Of a stretch of DNA of 64,000 nt, positions 54,170 through 63,272 are shown one piece after another. The DNA comes from G963674955 sp963674955 (lineage in GTDB: Bacteria > Desulfobacterota > Desulfovibrionia > Desulfovibrionales > Desulfovibrionaceae). Location of the stretch: assembly GCA_963674955.2 (NCBI GenBank), contig CAXXKR010000004.1, forward strand, positions 124,001 to 188,000. The letters are read 5' to 3'. The notes under the pieces are model-generated. The model did not search any database, was not told where the DNA came from, and saw only the letters and a program-made list of their open reading frames with translations. Both the position numbers and the translations under genes were made by a program. Every line of letters begins with the position of its first letter. Within the stretch, counting starts at the first letter, position 1.

Positions 54170-54985
54170 TTACAGCTTTGCGCGGGGGCAATCAAGTCCC
54201 AGGCCGGAACTTAATGAATTTAAATCATTTTGCAGGCGTTCCTGAAGTCTGTTCATCTCCGGGTTGTCGGGCAGGGCCGCGAATATCTTGTCCAGGTATC
54301 TGCGGTCGGACAGGGCCTTGAACGAGGCCTGGAAGTTGATGTCGTAGAGCCAACTGGCCACCAGGAGGATGAAGTCGTTGGTCCAGCGCATTTTCCTGTA
54401 GTCGCAGTTTTTCCGGGCCATGATTTCTTTCAGGATGGCTGGTGAGTATTTCTCGGGATCGCGGCCCACGCCCAGCGCAACTACCTTGTTCAGGGGCGTT
54501 TTTGGGTCCAGATGGGCAAGCATGACCGGAATTATGTCCAGCTTGTCGGAATCCCTGACGACCCTGGTCACCGTGTCCAGGACCGGAAGCGGTTTAGGGG
54601 GAAGCTTCTTGACGTTGTGCAGGATGACCGCGCCCAGGACTATGCGCCGGTGTTGCTCGGAAAGGCCGTCAAGCAGATTCAGTTTTTTCAGAGTCCTGAC
54701 GCCCAATCTGGCATGGTTTTCGGATTTGGAATCGTCGAAGGTCTTGTACCTGTCGTATTGGGGGAATCTGCCGGTGTCGTGAAAAAGCGCCGCCACTTGG
54801 GCCAGGTATGACGTTTCCCGGTCCATGTTCTCGGATTCGGCGATCATCCCGGCGTTTTCCAGAACGCGTCCGGAATGGTCGATTTTAAGCTGTACGTTGT
54901 ATACATCCTCGTCCGGGCCGTGAAGATAGCTGGCGGTGAATGCTGAAAAACGTTCGGCCAGTTCTTCCAGTGAGGGTCCGATCAT
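54170..54985 (-). CDS. HD-domain phosphohydrolase-like protein
   Basis: 271 residues; ATG 54985 overlaps the stop of the small membrane-protein gene (ATGA) and has GAGG upstream. HD metal ligands are visible as KIDHSGRVLENAG and AALFHDTGRF (His-Asp), with VILHNVKKLP and VRDSDKLDIIPVML further on. The substrate is unknown; related stand-alone HD proteins hydrolyse nucleotides or cyclic messengers. An in-frame ATG at 55009 lacks an SD. Confidence 0.8.
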   Translation of the reverse strand: MIGPSLEELAERFSAFTASYLHGPDEDVYNVQLKIDHSGRVLENAGMIAESENMDRETSYLAQVAALFHDTGRFPQYDRYKTFDDSKSENHARLGVRTLKKLNLLDGLSEQHRRIVLGAVILHNVKKLPPKPLPVLDTVTRVVRDSDKLDIIPVMLAHLDPKTPLNKVVALGVGRDPEKYSPAILKEIMARKNCDYRKMRWTNDFILLVASWLYDINFQASFKALSDRRYLDKIFAALPDNPEMNRLQERLQNDLNSLSSGLGLDCPRAKL

Positions 54986-55302
54986 TCTTCGAGCCTCTTT
55001 TTTCTCCATTTGTAGTCCATGTCGGAGATGCGGCCAGCGTCATGGTCCCGTTCCAACTCTTCCAGCTCGTTGATTCTTTGTTCCTCGGCTTCGCGGTCCA
55101 GTTCCTTGTCCCGGAACCTGCCGTTGGGGCCGAATAGGAATCTCACATAGAGAAAGATCAGGCCGAGGATCAGGGATATGAAGGCCAATTTTGCCAGAAC
55201 CACGGTCCAGTGTTGGCCGTATCCGGGACTGAAGGGCCAGAAGGCCCAGCGGACGCCTCCGCCCGGACCCTGGCAGAGAATATTGAATAAACCGTCAATC
55301 AT
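54982..55302 (-). CDS. Small membrane protein with SHOCT-like tail
   Basis: 106 residues; ATG 55302 follows AAGGAG. One membrane helix (VVLAKLAFISLILGLIFLYV), then a charged cytoplasmic helix rich in Glu/Arg, ending HDAGRISDMDYKWRKKRLEE, which resembles the short SHOCT oligomerisation motif. Function unknown. Translationally coupled to the HD-domain gene. Confidence 0.65.
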   Translation of the reverse strand: MIDGLFNILCQGPGGGVRWAFWPFSPGYGQHWTVVLAKLAFISLILGLIFLYVRFLFGPNGRFRDKELDREAEEQRINELEELERDHDAGRISDMDYKWRKKRLEE

Positions 55303-55490
55303 GGCGGTAGTCTCCTTTGTTGCGGCGCGGTTGTTCAATGTTTTTAAAGGCCGGTCGCCGTTGCGAAACTCTTTCTACTTGCACGGGCGCGCTCTGGCAA
55401 GTGGAGGTGGAAATCGGGACGGGATTAACGACTTGCGGCATTTTGAAATGATGAGTATTGTTTCACCAGACAACAGATTGGAGTGGAAAC

Positions 55491-55889
55491 ATGCGCATAC
55501 TTATCGCAGAAGATGAACCCATCGGTCGCAAGATGTTGAAAAAAGTCCTTTCTCAGTACGGCGTATGCGAAACCGCTGTTGACGGCGAGAAGGCGGTGGA
55601 GGCCTTCAGAAAAGCCCTTGAGAGCGGGAGTCCCTATGATCTGATATGCCTGGACATCATGATGCCTCGCAAGGACGGGCACCAGGTTCTCAAGGAAGTC
55701 CGTACGATGGAGAGGCGCATGGACGTTTTATCGGAGGACGGGGTCAAGGTGATCATGGTAACTGCCTTGAACGACCCCAAGACAGTGGTCAAAGCCTATT
55801 ACAAGGGCGGCGCTTCGGCCTATCTGCCCAAACCTGTGGATATCGACGTGCTCATTCAAACCATGGGCGAATTGGGGTTTGCCGGCTGA
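55491..55889 (+). CDS. Single-domain CheY-like response regulator
   Basis: 132 residues, a stand-alone receiver: acidic pair in ILIAEDEPIGRKML, phosphoacceptor Asp in LICLDIMMPRKDG, Thr in VIMVTALND and Lys in YLPKPVDIDVL. No output domain, so it acts by phosphorelay or protein binding. ATG 55491 follows GGAG. No kinase is adjacent. Confidence 0.9.
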   Translation: MRILIAEDEPIGRKMLKKVLSQYGVCETAVDGEKAVEAFRKALESGSPYDLICLDIMMPRKDGHQVLKEVRTMERRMDVLSEDGVKVIMVTALNDPKTVVKAYYKGGASAYLPKPVDIDVLIQTMGELGFAG

Positions 55890-55975
55890 TACCGATTGGA
55901 ATGTCCTGATTTAGTCCCCCATTCGAATATATCAACACTTGGCCCGATGGGCCATTGATCCATCAGGATGAAAAC

Positions 55976-56683
55976 ATGAAAAGATTTCATTTCCTGTGCA
56001 TTGCGGTTCTGTTTGCCGCCGTTTTGCCCGGTGTCGCTTTTGCACAGGCCGCAGCGCCCCAGTCCCGGTCGGAAGGCTTCAGCGTCTTGCAACTCATTTT
56101 GCTGGGGCTGGTGGTCTATTGGATCGTGCGCATGATCAGGCGCGGGTCCGGGATGCGTGGACCTGGGATGCGTGGACCCGGCATGCGAGGTCCGTCCCAG
56201 CGCAACGACATGCCGGGAAGTCCTCAGGCCAAGCCGGACAGGTACACCCAGGCCCAGGCCATGTGGGAAGCCCTTGGAGGAGAGCCCGCTGCTCGGGACG
56301 CTCAACACGGAACCATCGACGTGCTGCCCGAGTTGCCCGAAGGTTTTGACGTGGCGGAGTTCGTGCAGGGTGCCGAGGCCGCCTTTGTGCGTATTCTCGA
56401 AGCGGAGGAGGGCGACGAGGTTCTGACCCACATCGCCGAGCCGCAGGCCCTGATGGACCTCAAGGCGGCCCTTGGCGGACAGCGCCAATCCGTGAAGCGG
56501 GTCAGCGCCAGGCTGATGGGCGTGGAAACGCTGGATGGCCGGGTCACGGCCACGGTCTGGTACGATGCGGTCCTTCGCGGCGGCGGGTTCGGACGTTTCC
56601 AGCAGACCTGGGAGTTTGTCCGCGATGCGGCGGATGCCGATTCATCCTGGAAATTCAGTGCGGTGGGTACGGCTACTGCTTAA
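55976..56683 (+). CDS. Tim44-like domain protein
   Basis: 235 residues from ATG 55976. Signal peptide or anchor (1-25, GVAFAQAA), a second hydrophobic helix (VLQLILLGLVVYWIVRMI), then three near-identical GMRGP repeats (residues about 61-75). A C-terminal Tim44/TolA-like alpha-beta domain follows (FDVAEFVQGAEAAFVRILEA, RFQQTWEFVRDA). Bacterial Tim44-like proteins are membrane-associated and of unclear function. Confidence 0.75.
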   Translation: MKRFHFLCIAVLFAAVLPGVAFAQAAAPQSRSEGFSVLQLILLGLVVYWIVRMIRRGSGMRGPGMRGPGMRGPSQRNDMPGSPQAKPDRYTQAQAMWEALGGEPAARDAQHGTIDVLPELPEGFDVAEFVQGAEAAFVRILEAEEGDEVLTHIAEPQALMDLKAALGGQRQSVKRVSARLMGVETLDGRVTATVWYDAVLRGGGFGRFQQTWEFVRDAADADSSWKFSAVGTATA

Positions 56684-56722
56684 TTCGGCCGGACCCGGCT
56701 GTTGAATGTTTGGAGAAAGGGA

Positions 56723-57451
56723 TTGTCTAAGAAAGAGTATTCACTGGACGCCCCCCTGGAAGAGCTGCTGGCCAGGGCGGGGTCAAGGTTCGGCGGCGTG
56801 GAGTTCGTGCCGACAAAGATCGGAAACGAGACGTTTGATCTGTTGCAGATCAAGGACATGCCTGGGTATATCGACAGGCTGGTGGACAGGGCCCGGCCCG
56901 GTGAGCCTGTGGAGTTGCCCATTTGGGGCAAGATATGGCCCTCATGTCTGATATTGGCCCTGTTCATGGACAGGATGCCTCTCCCCGGAGGCGCGAAGAT
57001 ACTTGAGGTGGGCGCCGGCGGAGGCCTTAACAGCCTGCTCCTGGCCAGGAGGGGCTACAAGGTCGTCTTGTCGGATTATGAACCGGACGCCCTGCTTTTT
57101 TGCAAGATAAACGTGTTGAAAAACGGACTTGAGCAAAATGCAACGGTCCGGAAGGTTGATTTTTGCAAGGACGACCTGGGCCAAAGGTTCGACTGCATCG
57201 TGGGCTGCGAGGTCCTCTACAAGGAAGAGCATTATTCCATGCTTCTTGATTTCCTGCTCAAGCACATCAGCCACGGCCCCGGCGCCGAAATAATCCTGGC
57301 TCTGGACAAGAAACGCACCGGACGTAATTTTTTCCAGTTGGCTCAGGACAAGTTCAGATTGATGAAACAGGAAGTGCCCTACAAGGACGGTGATTCCGGC
57401 GAACCGGGCCTGGCCTGCCTCTACCGCCTGGGAGCGCTCGGCGATGCTTAA
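56723..57451 (+). CDS. SAM-dependent methyltransferase (METTL/NTM-like, family 16 fold)
   Basis: 242 residues from TTG 56723 with GGAGAAAGG in front. Motif I KILEVGAGGGLNSLLLARRG, acidic VVLSDYEPDAL, and the post-I segment FDCIVGCEVLYKEEHYSMLL match protein-lysine methyltransferases of the METTL21/family-16 type. ELPIWGKIWPSCLILALFM is the typical W-G-x-x-W-P motif. The substrate is probably a protein. It overlaps the YcaO gene by 8 nt, so the two products may act together. Confidence 0.8.
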   Translation: MSKKEYSLDAPLEELLARAGSRFGGVEFVPTKIGNETFDLLQIKDMPGYIDRLVDRARPGEPVELPIWGKIWPSCLILALFMDRMPLPGGAKILEVGAGGGLNSLLLARRGYKVVLSDYEPDALLFCKINVLKNGLEQNATVRKVDFCKDDLGQRFDCIVGCEVLYKEEHYSMLLDFLLKHISHGPGAEIILALDKKRTGRNFFQLAQDKFRLMKQEVPYKDGDSGEPGLACLYRLGALGDA

Positions 57452-59171
57452 GTTCGAGGATTGTTCCAAGGGCTATACGCGGGACCAGGACAAGGCCATG
57501 CCGCCTGAACAGACCGTGGAACGCGTCAAGGCCGTCATGGAAGAGAAATGCGCCGGTGTTTTGGCCGAAACCGACCGTATCGACACCGGCAGGCTCGGCA
57601 TACCTGTTTTTGTGAGCGTCTGCGGGACCAGGGCGGCCGAGATCATGCCCACCAGAAAACAGATGGGCAAGGGCGCTTCCCCCCAGCAGGCCGAAGCATC
57701 GGCATTGATGGAGCTGGTTGAAAGGTTCAGCTTTTTCAATTTTTGGGAGGTGTCCGACAATTTTCAGGTCATGTCCTGGTCCGAGGCCAGGGAGAAGTGG
57801 CCCGGCAAATTGATGGACATTGAAATGATCCTTCAGTCCGTTGACGAGGAAATGGATATTGAAAAGGCTGAAGAGGTCATGGATTTGGTGCGTTGGAAGT
57901 TCGGCCCGGCCGTCAATCTCGTCACCGGGCGGGAGGAGATCGTCCCCCTGGACTGGTTCAAGAAGCTGAACGAGTTCAACGGGTCGTCCGCCGGGAACAC
58001 CACAGTGGAGTCTGTTTTCCAGGGTGCCTGCGAGCTGGTCGAAAGACATGTCTGCGCAGTGGTGGACAAGACCAGGCCCGAGTTGCCGACCATCGACCCT
58101 GACAGCTTCGCCGACCCCGTGCTGCTGGACCTTTGCGCCCGGTTCGCAGCCAACGGCATCAAACTGGTGCTCAAGGATTTCAGCCTTGGAATGCCCGTGC
58201 CTACGGTAGCCGCGCTGGCCTACGACCCTCTGACTTTTCCCGGCATGAGCGAGATCGTGTTCACGGCGGGCACTGCGGCGTCACCGGCCAAGGCCGCCAT
58301 TCGGGCCATCACCGAGGTGGCGCAACTGGCTGGCGATTTCGAGACAGGCCGCGTCTACGAGGCCTCCGGCCTGCCCAAATTCCTTTCGGTGGAGGAAACG
58401 GCCTGGCTGACTGACGGACCAATGGTTTCCCTGGACAATTTGCCCACGATTGAGGACGCCAACATGCTCACCGAGCTGCAAGGCCTCGTGCGCGGCCTGT
58501 CGGGCAAGGGGTACGCTCTTTATTCCGTTGATATAGGACATCCGGAACTGGACCTGCCTGCAAACTACAATTTCGTGCCGGGATTCGATTTCAGGGAAAG
58601 GGCCGCTACCCGGAGCATGGGGCTTTTCGTGGGGCGGGTTCTGGCTGAGGAAATGGATGAGCGGTCTGCCGAAATAGGCCTTGAAGTCCTGGCGGACATT
58701 TATCCCGCCGGATATTTCATTCCTTTTTTCAAGGGCCTTCTGGCCTTGCGCCAGGGCGGTTTCGCCGCCGCAGGGGCGCATTTCGCTGAGGCCGAGGGAG
58801 TACAGCCTGGAAAATCGGAAAAGGCCCTTTCAGCCTTTTACCAGGCCTATGCCATGTCCCTGGAGGAACGTTGGCCGGAGATCGCCGTACATCTGGACAG
58901 GGCCATAGATTTGGATTCCGAGGTCAAGGAATTTTTCAATCTGCGCGGAGTGTCCCGTTTCAAGGGCGGAGAGTATGAAAAGGCCGCCCATGACTTCGAA
59001 TCGGCTTTGGCCCTTGACAGCGGTTCGGCATCTGATTTGGCGAATCTCGGTTTGTGCCACAAGTTTTTGGGCAATCGTGAAAAGGCCCTGCAATGTCTAG
59101 GCGATGCCTTGAAGCTCGAGCCTGGGCTGAAATACGCTCAAGATCATTACTTTGAGTTGGTGGGTGAATAG
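57444..59171 (+). CDS. YcaO-domain protein with C-terminal TPR repeats
   Basis: 575 residues. The YcaO ATP-dependent cyclodehydratase domain (about 50-420) shows ATP/Mg motifs: ASALMELVERFSFF, TTVESVFQGACELVERHVCA (E-x4-G-x2-E-x2-E-R) and AIRAITEVAQLAGDFE. The last 130 residues are TPR-like (FNLRGVSRFKGGEYEKAAHD, LANLGLCHKFLGNREKALQC). YcaO enzymes activate backbone amides to make azolines or thioamides; E. coli YcaO affects RimO-dependent ribosomal S12 methylthiolation. Overlap with a methyltransferase and closeness to dsrC suggest a protein-modifying role. The proline-rich C-terminus of azoline-forming YcaOs is absent. Confidence 0.82.
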   Translation: MLKFEDCSKGYTRDQDKAMPPEQTVERVKAVMEEKCAGVLAETDRIDTGRLGIPVFVSVCGTRAAEIMPTRKQMGKGASPQQAEASALMELVERFSFFNFWEVSDNFQVMSWSEAREKWPGKLMDIEMILQSVDEEMDIEKAEEVMDLVRWKFGPAVNLVTGREEIVPLDWFKKLNEFNGSSAGNTTVESVFQGACELVERHVCAVVDKTRPELPTIDPDSFADPVLLDLCARFAANGIKLVLKDFSLGMPVPTVAALAYDPLTFPGMSEIVFTAGTAASPAKAAIRAITEVAQLAGDFETGRVYEASGLPKFLSVEETAWLTDGPMVSLDNLPTIEDANMLTELQGLVRGLSGKGYALYSVDIGHPELDLPANYNFVPGFDFRERAATRSMGLFVGRVLAEEMDERSAEIGLEVLADIYPAGYFIPFFKGLLALRQGGFAAAGAHFAEAEGVQPGKSEKALSAFYQAYAMSLEERWPEIAVHLDRAIDLDSEVKEFFNLRGVSRFKGGEYEKAAHDFESALALDSGSASDLANLGLCHKFLGNREKALQCLGDALKLEPGLKYAQDHYFELVGE

Positions 59172-59383
59172 CGGGTCGGGTGTTTTTGCGATTTTGTAAA
59201 ATTGTTAATTTTATGTGAATGTGCGTATGCAGTTGACAAAATGAACCCTCAACGATTATTGGGAAGGTCTGAATTTATTATTGTCAAATAGCAGCGGATA
59301 GCTGTTAATTGGATAAGGGGCACCCGGCATTGACCGGGCTGCATTGCGAGTAAATTCTTGAACTTTTTAGAGGAGGTCTCTCA

Positions 59384-59701
59384 ATGGCTGTTGTCGAATT
59401 CCAAGGTTCGCAGTTTGAGGTTGACGAAGACGGTTTCTTGCTTAAATTTGAAGAATGGACCCCCCTGTGGATCGAGTTCGTTAAGGGTGAGGAAGGCATC
59501 AAGGAAATCACCGACGATCACCAGAAGGTCATCGAGTTCTTGCAGGACTACTACAAGAAGAACGGTATCGCTCCCATGGTCCGCATTCTCTCCAAGGTAA
59601 CCGGCTTCAAGCTGAAACAGATCTACGAACTGTTTCCGTCCGGACCCGGCAAGGGAGCCTGTAAGATGGCTGGCCTGCCCAAGCCCACTGGCTGCGTATA
59701 G
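59384..59701 (+). CDS. dsrC: DsrC, sulfite-reductase partner protein
   Basis: 105 residues of the DsrC/TusE family. The flexible C-terminal arm GKGACKMAGLPKPTGCV carries Cys93 and the penultimate Cys104, spaced C-x10-C. This is the signature of true DsrC that carries trisulfide sulfur from DsrAB to the membrane complex DsrMKJOP. AGAGGAGG precedes the ATG. A 210-bp AT-rich leader separates it from the YcaO gene; TTGACA at about 59233 may be a -35. It is monocistronic, with a strong terminator, consistent with the abundant expression known for DsrC. Confidence 0.95.
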   Translation: MAVVEFQGSQFEVDEDGFLLKFEEWTPLWIEFVKGEEGIKEITDDHQKVIEFLQDYYKKNGIAPMVRILSKVTGFKLKQIYELFPSGPGKGACKMAGLPKPTGCV

Positions 59702-59724
59702 TTTTTACGCCACCTGTTGGAATC

Positions 59725-59756
59725 AAGAGCGGAGGCTTCGGCCTCCGCTCTTTCCG
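59725..59756 (+). terminator. Terminator of dsrC
   Basis: AAGAGCGGAGGC (59725-59736) and GCCTCCGCTCTT (59741-59752) pair perfectly over 12 bp around TTCG, followed by T. Confidence 0.93.
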
Positions 59757-59854
59757 TTTCAGGTGGGTGAAAAACACTTGGTCTTTGGGGTTGCAAAGCG
59801 TATTGATGGGGTGTATAGACCTCAAGTTCAAGCAAACAATGACAGGAGAAAGTC

Positions 59855-60082
59855 ATGAAGAGTGATATCCATCCCAAAACATTTAAGGCCAAAATTACTT
59901 GCCACTGCGGGTACGAGGGCGAGGCGCTGACCACCAAGGGCGAAGCGATAGAAGTTGAAATTTGCTCCAATTGCCACCCCTTTTACACCGGCAAGCAGCG
60001 TTTTGTTGACACAGCTGGCCGTATCGACCGTTTTCGCAAGAAATACGCCAAGTTCGAGAAAGACAAGACAGAAACTAAATAG
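59855..60082 (+). CDS. rpmE: 50S ribosomal protein L31
   Basis: 75 residues. Zinc-containing form: CHCG near residue 16 and CSNCHPFYTGKQRFVDTAGR around 37. Family start MKSDIHPKTFKAKITC is well matched. AGGAGAAAG precedes the ATG. It heads the conserved rpmE-DUF1385-prfA-prmC cluster. Confidence 0.95.
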   Translation: MKSDIHPKTFKAKITCHCGYEGEALTTKGEAIEVEICSNCHPFYTGKQRFVDTAGRIDRFRKKYAKFEKDKTETK

Positions 60083-60185
60083 CGTATTGACGGCGTCTTG
60101 CCACAAGAGTGTACCTCTATTGGACAATGCCAATGGAGGTTTTCTTGTTTTGCTGATTTGACGCCGCAACGCCGCAGGTGAATTG

Positions 60186-61136
60186 GTGAAAGTACTCCAG
60201 ATGTTGTTCATGGCCGCCAAGACCGTTGGCGGACAGGCTGTTATCGAAGGCGTGATGATGCGGGCCAGGGATCGTCTGGCCATAGCCGTGCGTCTTCCGG
60301 ACGGCGGCATTCTCGTGGAGGAGCGGCCCTGGTTTTCCCTGACGCGCATGCCGTTCTTGAAAAAGCCTTTCCTGCGCGGCTTTCCCGTGCTCATGGAGAC
60401 AATGGTCAACGGGATCAAGGCCCTGAATTTTTCGGCCATGCACGCCCTGGAAGAAGAGGAAGGCGAAAAGGGGGGAGAACTGACCTCCATGCACCTTTTC
60501 TTCACCCTTGTGGTGGCCATTGGATTCGCTTTGGGTCTTTTCGTGGTCCTGCCCCACGGTCTGTCCCTGCTCATGAAGTGGTGGGGGATATCCGGGGGGG
60601 TGGACAGCCTGAGCTTTCACATCTGGGACGGCCTGTTCAAGATGCTGGCCTTTGTGGGCTACATCGGCGCAATCTCCCTTGTCCCTGACATCAAGCGGGT
60701 TTTCCAGTACCACGGAGCCGAGCACAAGACCATCTGGACTTACGAGGACGGGCACGAACTGACAGCGGAAAACGCCAGGGGCTACAGTCGGCTTCATCCC
60801 CGTTGCGGCACGGCATTCCTTCTTTTTGTCCTGGCCGTGAGCATATTGCTTTACACGGGACTGGTTCCCTGGCTGTTGTCCTATTACAGCCCTGAGAATT
60901 TCTGGATCAAGCATCTGTACATCGTCGGAGTAAAGCTTACCCTGATGGTGCCCATCAGTTCCCTGGCCTACGAAATGATCAAGTTCGCAGGAAAGTACCA
61001 GGGCAGCGTCCTGTGCAAGGCCCTTTGCTGGCCGGGATTGATGATGCAGATCATGACCACCAAGGAGCCTGATGACGAGCAGATCGAGGTGGCCATCGCC
61101 GCCTTGAATTGCGCATTGGGCAAAGAGGTAGAGTAA
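60186..61136 (+). CDS. DUF1385 family membrane protein
   Basis: About 316 residues; GTG 60186 lies 5 bp after AGGTG, with TTG 60183 or ATG 60201 as alternatives. VGGQAVIEGVMMRARDRLAI at the N-terminus is the DUF1385 hallmark, with HGAEHKTIWTYEDGHELTAE and HPRCGTAFLLFVLAVSI. Four hydrophobic segments. Function unknown, but the gene is regularly found between rpmE and prfA. The stop overlaps the prfA start (TAATG). Confidence 0.9.
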   Translation: MKVLQMLFMAAKTVGGQAVIEGVMMRARDRLAIAVRLPDGGILVEERPWFSLTRMPFLKKPFLRGFPVLMETMVNGIKALNFSAMHALEEEEGEKGGELTSMHLFFTLVVAIGFALGLFVVLPHGLSLLMKWWGISGGVDSLSFHIWDGLFKMLAFVGYIGAISLVPDIKRVFQYHGAEHKTIWTYEDGHELTAENARGYSRLHPRCGTAFLLFVLAVSILLYTGLVPWLLSYYSPENFWIKHLYIVGVKLTLMVPISSLAYEMIKFAGKYQGSVLCKALCWPGLMMQIMTTKEPDDEQIEVAIAALNCALGKEVE

Positions 61137-62209
61137 TGTTTGCAAAGCTTGAAGAGATAGAGCGTTCTTACACCGACCTGGAAAAGGAACTCAGCGATCC
61201 TGAAATCTACAACGACCAGGAACGCTACAAAAGGGTCGGCAAGGCCCATGCCGGACTTGGGGAGATTGTAAAGGTCTTTCGTGAATATCGTAGCATTTCC
61301 GAGGAGTTGGAAGACAACAGGGAAATGCTCAAGGATGACGACGCCGAGATCAGGGAAATGGCCAAGGCCGAGATTCACGAAGCCGAGCCTCGTCTTGCCG
61401 AGCTTGAGGAACAGTTGCGGGTTCTGCTTTTGCCCACGGACCCCATGGACGACAAGAACATCCTGCTCGAAATCAGAGCCGGGACCGGCGGCGAGGAAGC
61501 CGCCCTGTTTGCCGCAGATCTTTACCGCATGTATTCCCGTTTCGCGGAGATCAACGGCTGGAAGGTCGAGGTCATGAGCGAGAGCACCACCGGAACCGGC
61601 GGCCTGAAGGAGGTCATCGCCTCAATTGCCGGCGACAAGGTCTACAGCATGCTCAAATTTGAATCCGGCACCCACCGCGTGCAGCGCGTTCCGGCCACGG
61701 AATCCCAGGGGCGCATCCACACTTCAGCCGTTACAGTGGCCATTTTGCCCGAAGCCGAGGCCGTGGACGTGGACATCAGCCCGGAAGAACTCAGGGTCGA
61801 CGTGTTTCGCGCATCCGGCCCGGGCGGCCAGAGCGTCAACACGACGGACTCGGCCATTCGCATCACGCACATTCCCAGCGGACTAGTGGTAATCTGCCAG
61901 GACGAGAAGTCCCAGCACAAGAACAAGGCCAAGGCCCTCAAAGTGCTTATGTCCAGGCTGCTCAAACTCAAGCAGGACGAGCAAAAGGCCGAAGAGGATG
62001 AGACCCGCCGCAGCCAGGTGGGGTCCGGAGACCGTTCCGGTCGCATTCGCACATACAATTTCCCCCAGGGTCGGGTCACCGACCATCGCATCAACCTGAC
62101 CCTGTACAAGCTGGATGCCATCCTGGAAGGCGCATTGGACGAGATTATCCAGGCGCTCATAAGCCACTACCAGGGCGAGGCCCTCAAAACACAGGCCAGG
62201 GACGCTTAG
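61136..62209 (+). CDS. prfA: Peptide chain release factor 1
   Basis: 357 residues; recognises UAA and UAG. The codon-recognition PxT motif is PAT in RVPATESQGRIHTS, and the catalytic GGQ is in RASGPGGQSVNTTDSAIRIT. The N-terminal helical domain and C-terminal NFPQGRVTDHRINLTLYKLD complete the family pattern. ATG 61136 overlaps the DUF1385 stop, and prmC, which methylates the GGQ glutamine, follows 26 bp later. Confidence 0.95.
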   Translation: MFAKLEEIERSYTDLEKELSDPEIYNDQERYKRVGKAHAGLGEIVKVFREYRSISEELEDNREMLKDDDAEIREMAKAEIHEAEPRLAELEEQLRVLLLPTDPMDDKNILLEIRAGTGGEEAALFAADLYRMYSRFAEINGWKVEVMSESTTGTGGLKEVIASIAGDKVYSMLKFESGTHRVQRVPATESQGRIHTSAVTVAILPEAEAVDVDISPEELRVDVFRASGPGGQSVNTTDSAIRITHIPSGLVVICQDEKSQHKNKAKALKVLMSRLLKLKQDEQKAEEDETRRSQVGSGDRSGRIRTYNFPQGRVTDHRINLTLYKLDAILEGALDEIIQALISHYQGEALKTQARDA

Positions 62210-62235
62210 CGCCCCGCGAGGCCTGCCGGGAGCGC

Positions 62236-63096
62236 ATGGCCGTCAGCGTAAGAGAAATCCTCAAAGAGGGCATCCGCAGGCTGCAACTGGCGGACGTGGA
62301 TTCGCCCATTCTTTCAGCCGAGCTTCTTCTGGCCGAAGTCCTTGGTCTTTCGCGCCTTGATCTCGTCCTGGACGTCAACAGGGCTGTGGGCGGCGAGGAA
62401 TCTGAAAAGTTCAACATTTTATGTTCGCGGCGCGAGGCCGGTGAGCCAGTGGCTTATCTTCTCGGGGAGAAGGAGTTTTTCGGCCTTGCCTTCAAGGTCA
62501 CTTCGGACGTGCTCATTCCCCGCCCGGAGACCGAACACGTCATCGAGGAAATCCAGGCCCTTTGCCCGGAGGACGAGCACTTCGCGTTCGCCGATCTCGG
62601 CACCGGCTCCGGCATTCTGGCCGTCACCCTGGCCAAGCTGTTTCCCAACTCCCGCGGCCTGGCTGTCGACCTGAGCCGCGAGGCCCTGCTTGTGGCCAGG
62701 GAGAACGCCGTCAGTCACGGGGTTGCCCGGCGACTGCAATTCGCGCTCGCTGATTTCACCCGGCCGCTTTTCATTGATCAGACCCTGGATATTTGCGTTT
62801 CCAATCCACCCTATGTCAGCCGGACTGAATATGCCGGGATCAGCCGCGAGGTGGCGCATTTCGAACCGAAAACCGCTCTTGTGAGCGCTGAAGGAGGAAA
62901 AGCCCATATCCGTTCGATGGTTCCGCATGTTGCCCGGGCACTAAAACCCGGAGGCCGGGTGTTTATCGAGATGGGCTGCGATCATGGGCCTGCGGTCCTG
63001 GACATCCTGGCCGGGGCCGGCCTTGGCCTGACGGATCAAAATGTGATCAAGGATCTTGCGGGCCTGGACCGGATTGCTTTTGCGGTCAAGGGTTGA
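62236..63096 (+). CDS. prmC: Release factor glutamine N5-methyltransferase
   Basis: 286 residues. N-terminal helical domain (SPILSAELLLAEVLGLSRLD), RREAGEPVAYLLGEKEFFGL and PRPETEHVIEE, SAM motif FADLGTGSGILAVTLAKLFP, and the catalytic SNPPYVSRTEY (NPPY). Modifies the GGQ glutamine of RF1 and RF2. Cotranscribed with its substrate gene prfA. Confidence 0.95.
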   Translation: MAVSVREILKEGIRRLQLADVDSPILSAELLLAEVLGLSRLDLVLDVNRAVGGEESEKFNILCSRREAGEPVAYLLGEKEFFGLAFKVTSDVLIPRPETEHVIEEIQALCPEDEHFAFADLGTGSGILAVTLAKLFPNSRGLAVDLSREALLVARENAVSHGVARRLQFALADFTRPLFIDQTLDICVSNPPYVSRTEYAGISREVAHFEPKTALVSAEGGKAHIRSMVPHVARALKPGGRVFIEMGCDHGPAVLDILAGAGLGLTDQNVIKDLAGLDRIAFAVKG

Positions 63097-63224
63097 CGTG
63101 ATTTTTCTTTATTTGGACGAAGTGTGTTGCAAAACAACAACAAAGTGCGAAAAAGATACACTCCCCGCTTGTATTGTCTGGACGATAATCCTTATATTCC
63201 GTGGTGTTAGTCTTGCGTAAATAT

Positions 63225-63240
63225 TGGCACTGTTCTTGCT
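63225..63240 (+). promoter_or_regulatory. Sigma-54 promoter upstream of lpxC
   Basis: TGGCACT-GTTC-TTGCT matches the sigma-54 consensus TGGCACG-N4-TTGCW at all positions but one, with exact GG/GC spacing. The predicted start is about 63250, 20-25 nt before lpxC. A palindrome TGTTG-CAAAA-CAACA (63125-63139), 93 bp upstream of the -24 box, is a candidate activator site. Confidence 0.75.
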
Positions 63241-63272
63241 TTTTTGAAGCCATCACATAGGGAGCTTCATAA

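Noticed and set aside
54986..55009. Upstream ATG for the HD-domain gene
   Set aside because: It lacks an SD, while ATG 54985 has GAGG and the ATGA overlap typical of this genome.
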